From assembly GCA_002371335.1 (NCBI GenBank), contig DFHP01000137.1, positions 1-16,677 on the forward strand: a stretch of 16,677 nt of DNA, given 5' to 3'. The stretch's first letter is position 1; each line of letters opens with the position of its first letter. The position numbers and the translations under genes were made by a program. Of this stretch, positions 13,275 through 16,677 are shown one piece after another. Source of the stretch: Eubacterium sp. UBA3720. GTDB taxonomy: Bacteria > Bacillota > Clostridia > Lachnospirales > Lachnospiraceae. The notes beneath the pieces are model-generated. The model searched no databases. It had not been told where the DNA came from and saw only the letters and a program-made list of their open reading frames with translations.

Positions 13275-14065
13275 CGCAGGATAATATTTATTTGCCATAT
13301 CCTTCCAGAATACAAAAGATCATCAGGCACACCGGAAAGGAATGGACTTTCAGGATGGAATATACCGGGGATGTCCGCCCGGGACAGTTTTATGAGGTTT
13401 CCGTACCTAAGTACGGCGAAGCTCCGATCTCCGTCAGCGGTATCGGCAGGGACTATGTCGATCTCACGATCCGACGTGTCGGACGCGTTACGGAGGAAGT
13501 ATTCAGAATGGATGAGGGGGATACGCTCCTGCTCCGCGGGCCTTATGGAAATGGATTTGACACATCATTGTATGAAAATGGAGAAGTGATCGTCATTGCG
13601 GGAGGTACAGGCGTTTCGCCGGTCCGCGGCGTGATCGAAGCGCTTTCCGCCGCCAAAGACGCTGAAGATAAACATGTGATCGTTGGTTTCCGAAGTCCTG
13701 ACGACATGCTTTTCCGCGACGATCTGAAAAACTGGCGTAATAAGCTGGACCTGATACTGACAGTTGACGGCGCGCCTGAAGGTTATGACGGCAATATCGG
13801 ACTGGTAACAAAATATATCCCGGAAGTGGCTATACGGGATGTGAAAAACGCGCAGGCAGTTGTAGTCGGTCCCCCTCCGATGATGCGCTTTTCGGTGAAA
13901 GGCTTATTAGAAAAGGGGTTTAAAGAAAAGAATATCTGGGTTTCGCAGGAGCGGAAGATGTGCTGCGGCCTTGGAAAGTGCGGACATTGCCGGATAGGAA
14001 CAGCATACGTATGTCTGGACGGTCCGGTGTTTAACTACGTCGACAGTAAAGAAATGATTGACTAA
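13271..14065 (+). CDS. asrB: Anaerobic sulfite reductase subunit B (flavoprotein)
   Basis: AsrB takes electrons from NADH through bound flavin and an iron-sulfur centre and passes them to AsrA and AsrC. The 264-residue protein has a ferredoxin-NADP reductase-type fold. An FAD-binding barrel (about 1-100) carries GQFYEVSVPKYGEAPISVSG, and an NAD-binding half opens with VIAGGTGVSPVRGVIEAL. The C-terminal [2Fe-2S] site has Cys232, Cys237, Cys240 and Cys248 (MCCGLGKCGHCRIGTAYVC), as in PyrK-like proteins. It is the middle gene of asrABC; its start overlaps the asrA stop and AAGGAGG sits before it. PyrK or sulfide dehydrogenase subunits share this fold, but the gene order settles the call. Confidence 0.93.
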   Translation: MTQDNIYLPYPSRIQKIIRHTGKEWTFRMEYTGDVRPGQFYEVSVPKYGEAPISVSGIGRDYVDLTIRRVGRVTEEVFRMDEGDTLLLRGPYGNGFDTSLYENGEVIVIAGGTGVSPVRGVIEALSAAKDAEDKHVIVGFRSPDDMLFRDDLKNWRNKLDLILTVDGAPEGYDGNIGLVTKYIPEVAIRDVKNAQAVVVGPPPMMRFSVKGLLEKGFKEKNIWVSQERKMCCGLGKCGHCRIGTAYVCLDGPVFNYVDSKEMID

Positions 14066-14078
14066 AGGGGGAACGGTA

Positions 14079-15068
14079 ATGTCAAAGGATATAAATACAA
14101 AAGCTCTGAAGAAAAATGCGTTCCGTTACTCTAAGGTCCGGGGCGAGACGGCAAGCAGGATCCGAATACCCGGCGGCGTCATTAATGCAAAAAGTATGGA
14201 AAAAATAGCGGAGGTTGCCGATAAATATGGCAACGGAACGATCTTTCTGACCAATCGCCAGGGAGTGGAGATTCCCGGGATCGACATGGATGATATACCG
14301 GAGGTGAACAAGGCGATCCAGTCGATCATAGATGATTCCGGCGTTAATCAGGAGGAGCGCGATAAAGGATATCCGGCCGCCGGCACCCGGAATGTGGTTG
14401 CCTGTCCCGGAGCACGGCTGTGTCCCTTCGGATGCTATGATACGACGGAATTTGCCCGCAAGATGGACAAAATGATATTCCCCAATAATCTTCATGTAAA
14501 AATTGCTTTTACCGGATGTTCCAACGACTGTGGAAAAGTGAGGATGGATGATTTCGGAATCATTGGAATGACCGAACCGCAATACGACCCGAACCGTTGC
14601 GTTTCCTGCGAACAGTGTATCAAATATTGCAATATACGTTCGGTAGGCGCATTATCCCTGGTAAACGGGAAGGTGGTGCGTGATACGGACAAGTGCATCG
14701 GATGCGGGGTATGCGCAGTGTATTGCCCGACAAGGGCGTGGACCAGAAGCAGGGAGCATTATTTCCGCCTTGTACTTTTAGGCAGAACAGGAAAGAAAAA
14801 TCCGCGGCTGGCAGAAGATTTTATTAAATGGGCTGACGAGAAGAGCATAATGGACATCGTAAAAAATGCTTATGCATATGTAGAGGAATATATTGACCCG
14901 AACGCTTATGAGGGAAAAGAACATATTGGGTACATTGTGGACAGGACCGGGTTTGACGAGTTTTACAAATGGATCATGAAAGATGTTGCACTGAATGAAA
15001 AGGCAGAGGTCGCCACACGGATCTACTGGGGCGGAAAGAACTACGACAGAAGCAATAATCTGAAATGA
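14079..15068 (+). CDS. asrC: Anaerobic sulfite reductase subunit C (siroheme catalytic subunit)
   Basis: The catalytic subunit, which reduces sulfite to sulfide by six electrons at a siroheme coupled to a [4Fe-4S] cluster. The 329-residue protein has an N-terminal ferrite-reductase half-domain (GTIFLTNRQGVEIPG). The siroheme/4Fe-4S signature follows, Cys109-x5-Cys115 (CPGARLCPFG) and Cys147-x3-Cys151 (TGCSNDCGKVR). An inserted ferredoxin domain comes next, with Cys174/177/180/184 and Cys206/209/212/216. All cluster ligands are present, so the enzyme should be active. The start is ATG 14079 with AGGGGG about 8 bases upstream; an in-frame TTG at 14058, inside asrB, is rejected. It lies 13 bases after asrB. 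There is no taurine or isethionate desulfonation gene alongside, so the source of sulfite is not shown. Confidence 0.94.
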   Translation: MSKDINTKALKKNAFRYSKVRGETASRIRIPGGVINAKSMEKIAEVADKYGNGTIFLTNRQGVEIPGIDMDDIPEVNKAIQSIIDDSGVNQEERDKGYPAAGTRNVVACPGARLCPFGCYDTTEFARKMDKMIFPNNLHVKIAFTGCSNDCGKVRMDDFGIIGMTEPQYDPNRCVSCEQCIKYCNIRSVGALSLVNGKVVRDTDKCIGCGVCAVYCPTRAWTRSREHYFRLVLLGRTGKKNPRLAEDFIKWADEKSIMDIVKNAYAYVEEYIDPNAYEGKEHIGYIVDRTGFDEFYKWIMKDVALNEKAEVATRIYWGGKNYDRSNNLK

Positions 15069-15144
15069 CAAGAGAATGTTTTTTGTGGCTTAAACAACAT
15101 ATTTGTGCGGCTGGCTGTTTTATACTGACAGAGTAAATACAAAC

Positions 15145-15197
15145 GAAGGAGCGGCGTCAGGCTGCTCCTTCATGACAACCGGGAAAGACTAAGGAGG
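15145..15197 (+). promoter_or_regulatory. hcp leader hairpin with possible ribosome-site pairing
   Basis: gaaggagc (15145-15152) and gctccttc (15164-15171) form a perfect 8-bp stem with an 11-base loop. No T-run follows, so it is not a normal terminator. The right arm contains ctcctt (15165-15170), which is also complementary to aaggag in the hcp ribosome-binding site (15191-15196). The arm could therefore pair either with its hairpin partner or with the ribosome site. Upstream, TATACT (15121-15126) is a good -10 without a good -35, and acaa-n5-ttgt (15094-15106) is a weak dyad. Confidence 0.45.
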
Positions 15198-15205
15198 AAA
15201 TGATG

Positions 15206-16677
15206 ATGAAAAATAACATGTTTTGTTATCAGTGTCAGGAAACTGCCGGGTGCAAAGGGTGCACGGTATCCGGAGTGTGCGGAAAAAAGCCTGAGGTAGC
15301 GGCCATGCAGGATCTTTTGATTTATGCGACGAAGGGGCTGTCGGCTGTGACGACGAAACTTCGGGAAGAGGGCAAAGAGATCGGAAAGGACGTTAACCAT
15401 CTGGTGACGATGAACCTTTTTATCACGATCACAAACGCCAATTTTGACCGGGAAGCTATTATCCGCGCGGTTGAAGAGACGCTGGAGTGCAAACAGAAGC
15501 TGCTGGAGCAGGTTAACGATCCGTCCGGACTTCCGGAAGCAGCGTTCTGGAAAGACGGCAGGGACAGCTTTGATTCAAAAGCCGTCTCCGTTGGCGTGCT
15601 GGCAACGGAAAACGAAGATATACGATCTCTGAGAGAACTTATCACCTACGGTCTGAAGGGACTTGCGGCGTATACCAAGCACGCCAATGCTCTTCTGCAG
15701 GATAATGAGGAAGTGGATAGTTTTATCCAGTCCGCGCTTGCAAAAACGCTTGACGACTCTCTTACGGCAGAAGACCTGATCGCGCTTACTTTGGAGACAG
15801 GTAAGTATGGCGTGGAGGGAATGGCTCTGCTGGACAAGGCAAACACCGACGCCTACGGAAATCCCGAGATCACAGAAGTAAATATCGGCGTCCGGAATAA
15901 TCCGGGAATTCTGATCTCCGGACATGACCTGAGGGATCTGGAAATGCTGCTTGAGCAGACGGCGGGCACCGGCGTGGACGTATATACACATTCGGAAATG
16001 CTTCCGGCACATTACTACCCCGCATTTAAGAAATATCCGCATTTTGCGGGTAATTACGGAAACGCCTGGTGGAAACAGAAGGAAGAGTTCGAAAAATTTA
16101 ACGGACCGATCCTGATGACTACGAACTGCGTAGTACCGCCTGCGGACAGTTACAAAGACCGTCTCTGGACGACGGGAGCTGTGGGAGTTCCGGGATGCAG
16201 ACATATCGACGGAGCGTACGGCGAAGTCAAGGATTTTTCAGCCATCATTGAACAGGCTAAAGGATGTCCGGCACCGACGGAGATAGAAACAGGCACCATC
16301 ACAGGAGGATTTGCCCATGAGCAGGTGTTTGCCCTGGCAGATGCGGTCGTGGAAGCGGTAAAAAGCGGCGCGATCCGCAAATTTGTAGTAATGGCGGGCT
16401 GTGACGGGCGCCATAAATCCAGAGAGTATTACACAGAATTTGCCCGGAGACTGCCGAAGGATGCTGTCATTCTCACGGCGGGCTGCGCCAAATACAAATA
16501 TAACAAGCTGGATCTGGGTGATATCGGCGGCATCCCCAGGGTGCTGGATGCGGGACAGTGCAACGATTCCTATTCTCTGGCGCTGATCGCTCTTAAGCTG
16601 AAGGAGATCTTTGAACTGGACGATATCAATGACCTGCCTCTGGTGTTCAATATCGCATGGTATGAGCAGAAAGCAGT
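15206..16677 (+). CDS. hcp: Hybrid cluster protein (hydroxylamine reductase), cut by the window end
   Basis: Hcp carries an Fe-S-O hybrid cluster and acts in nitrosative stress, reducing hydroxylamine in vitro and nitric oxide in E. coli. About 490 residues of roughly 530 are visible, open to the right edge. The N-terminal [4Fe-4S] motif is Cys7-x2-Cys10-x8-Cys19-x5-Cys25, the class I pattern of strict anaerobes. Hybrid-cluster ligands are all present: His240, Glu264, Cys308, Cys399, Cys427, Cys452, Glu487 and Lys489 (WYEQKAV). Their spacing agrees with Desulfovibrio Hcp after one small offset. Three tandem ATGs occur at 15200, 15203 and 15206; the last is best spaced from AAGGAGG and gives MKNNMFCYQCQE. 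It follows asrC after 137 bases with its own leader, so it is probably a separate transcript. No hcr reductase is seen in the window. Confidence 0.97.
   Translation, partial: MKNNMFCYQCQETAGCKGCTVSGVCGKKPEVAAMQDLLIYATKGLSAVTTKLREEGKEIGKDVNHLVTMNLFITITNANFDREAIIRAVEETLECKQKLLEQVNDPSGLPEAAFWKDGRDSFDSKAVSVGVLATENEDIRSLRELITYGLKGLAAYTKHANALLQDNEEVDSFIQSALAKTLDDSLTAEDLIALTLETGKYGVEGMALLDKANTDAYGNPEITEVNIGVRNNPGILISGHDLRDLEMLLEQTAGTGVDVYTHSEMLPAHYYPAFKKYPHFAGNYGNAWWKQKEEFEKFNGPILMTTNCVVPPADSYKDRLWTTGAVGVPGCRHIDGAYGEVKDFSAIIEQAKGCPAPTEIETGTITGGFAHEQVFALADAVVEAVKSGAIRKFVVMAGCDGRHKSREYYTEFARRLPKDAVILTAGCAKYKYNKLDLGDIGGIPRVLDAGQCNDSYSLALIALKLKEIFELDDINDLPLVFNIAWYEQKA

Overview
The window reads as chromosomal DNA of a strictly anaerobic Firmicute of the class Clostridia, most likely a gut Lachnospiraceae-type organism. 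This is inferred from strong AGGAGG ribosome-binding sites, mid-range GC, an anaerobic sulfite reductase operon, a hybrid cluster protein, a 2-hydroxycarboxylate transporter and a clostridial-style ECF sigma operon. No oxygen-dependent enzyme, rRNA, tRNA, CRISPR array, transposase or phage gene is seen.

Layout. 1-302: non-coding, dominated by a long imperfect palindrome (about 56-248) and by the apparent ribosome-binding site of a divergent gene leaving the left edge. 303-1577 (+): an orphan ATP-grasp ligase. 3875-1544 (-): a two-gene operon, pdxA2 then a DUF1537 acid-sugar kinase (dtnK type), predicted to turn D-threonate or D-erythronate into dihydroxyacetone phosphate and CO2. The kinase gene overlaps the ATP-grasp gene tail to tail. 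3876-4393: a gap holding a second, about 200-bp imperfect palindrome flanked by direct repeats, plus a short hairpin repeat that recurs at 8281-8346.

4394-7085 (+): a lipoprotein, an ECF sigma factor, and a membrane-anchored serpin whose first 35 residues lie where an anti-sigma domain is expected. This is the most unusual unit in the window. It could be a protease-sensing sigma/anti-sigma switch with a suicide-inhibitor ectodomain, although that function is inference. 7263-8201: an AEC-family permease with its own promoter and terminator.

8485-12171 (+): a 2-hydroxycarboxylate (2HCT) transporter and a DcuS/CitA-type histidine kinase with a CitB/DcuR-type regulator. The sensor's ligand residues match the C4-dicarboxylate type (Arg, His, Phe, Arg, Phe) rather than the citrate type, so malate-like acids are the best guess for both the signal and the cargo.

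12249-15068 (+): asrABC, dissimilatory-type anaerobic sulfite reductase, tightly coupled and with no visible terminator separating it from the two-component genes. 15206 to the right edge (+): hcp, a hybrid cluster protein truncated by the window end but with every metal-cluster ligand present. The theme of the right half is anaerobic carboxylate uptake and disposal of reactive sulfur and nitrogen oxides.
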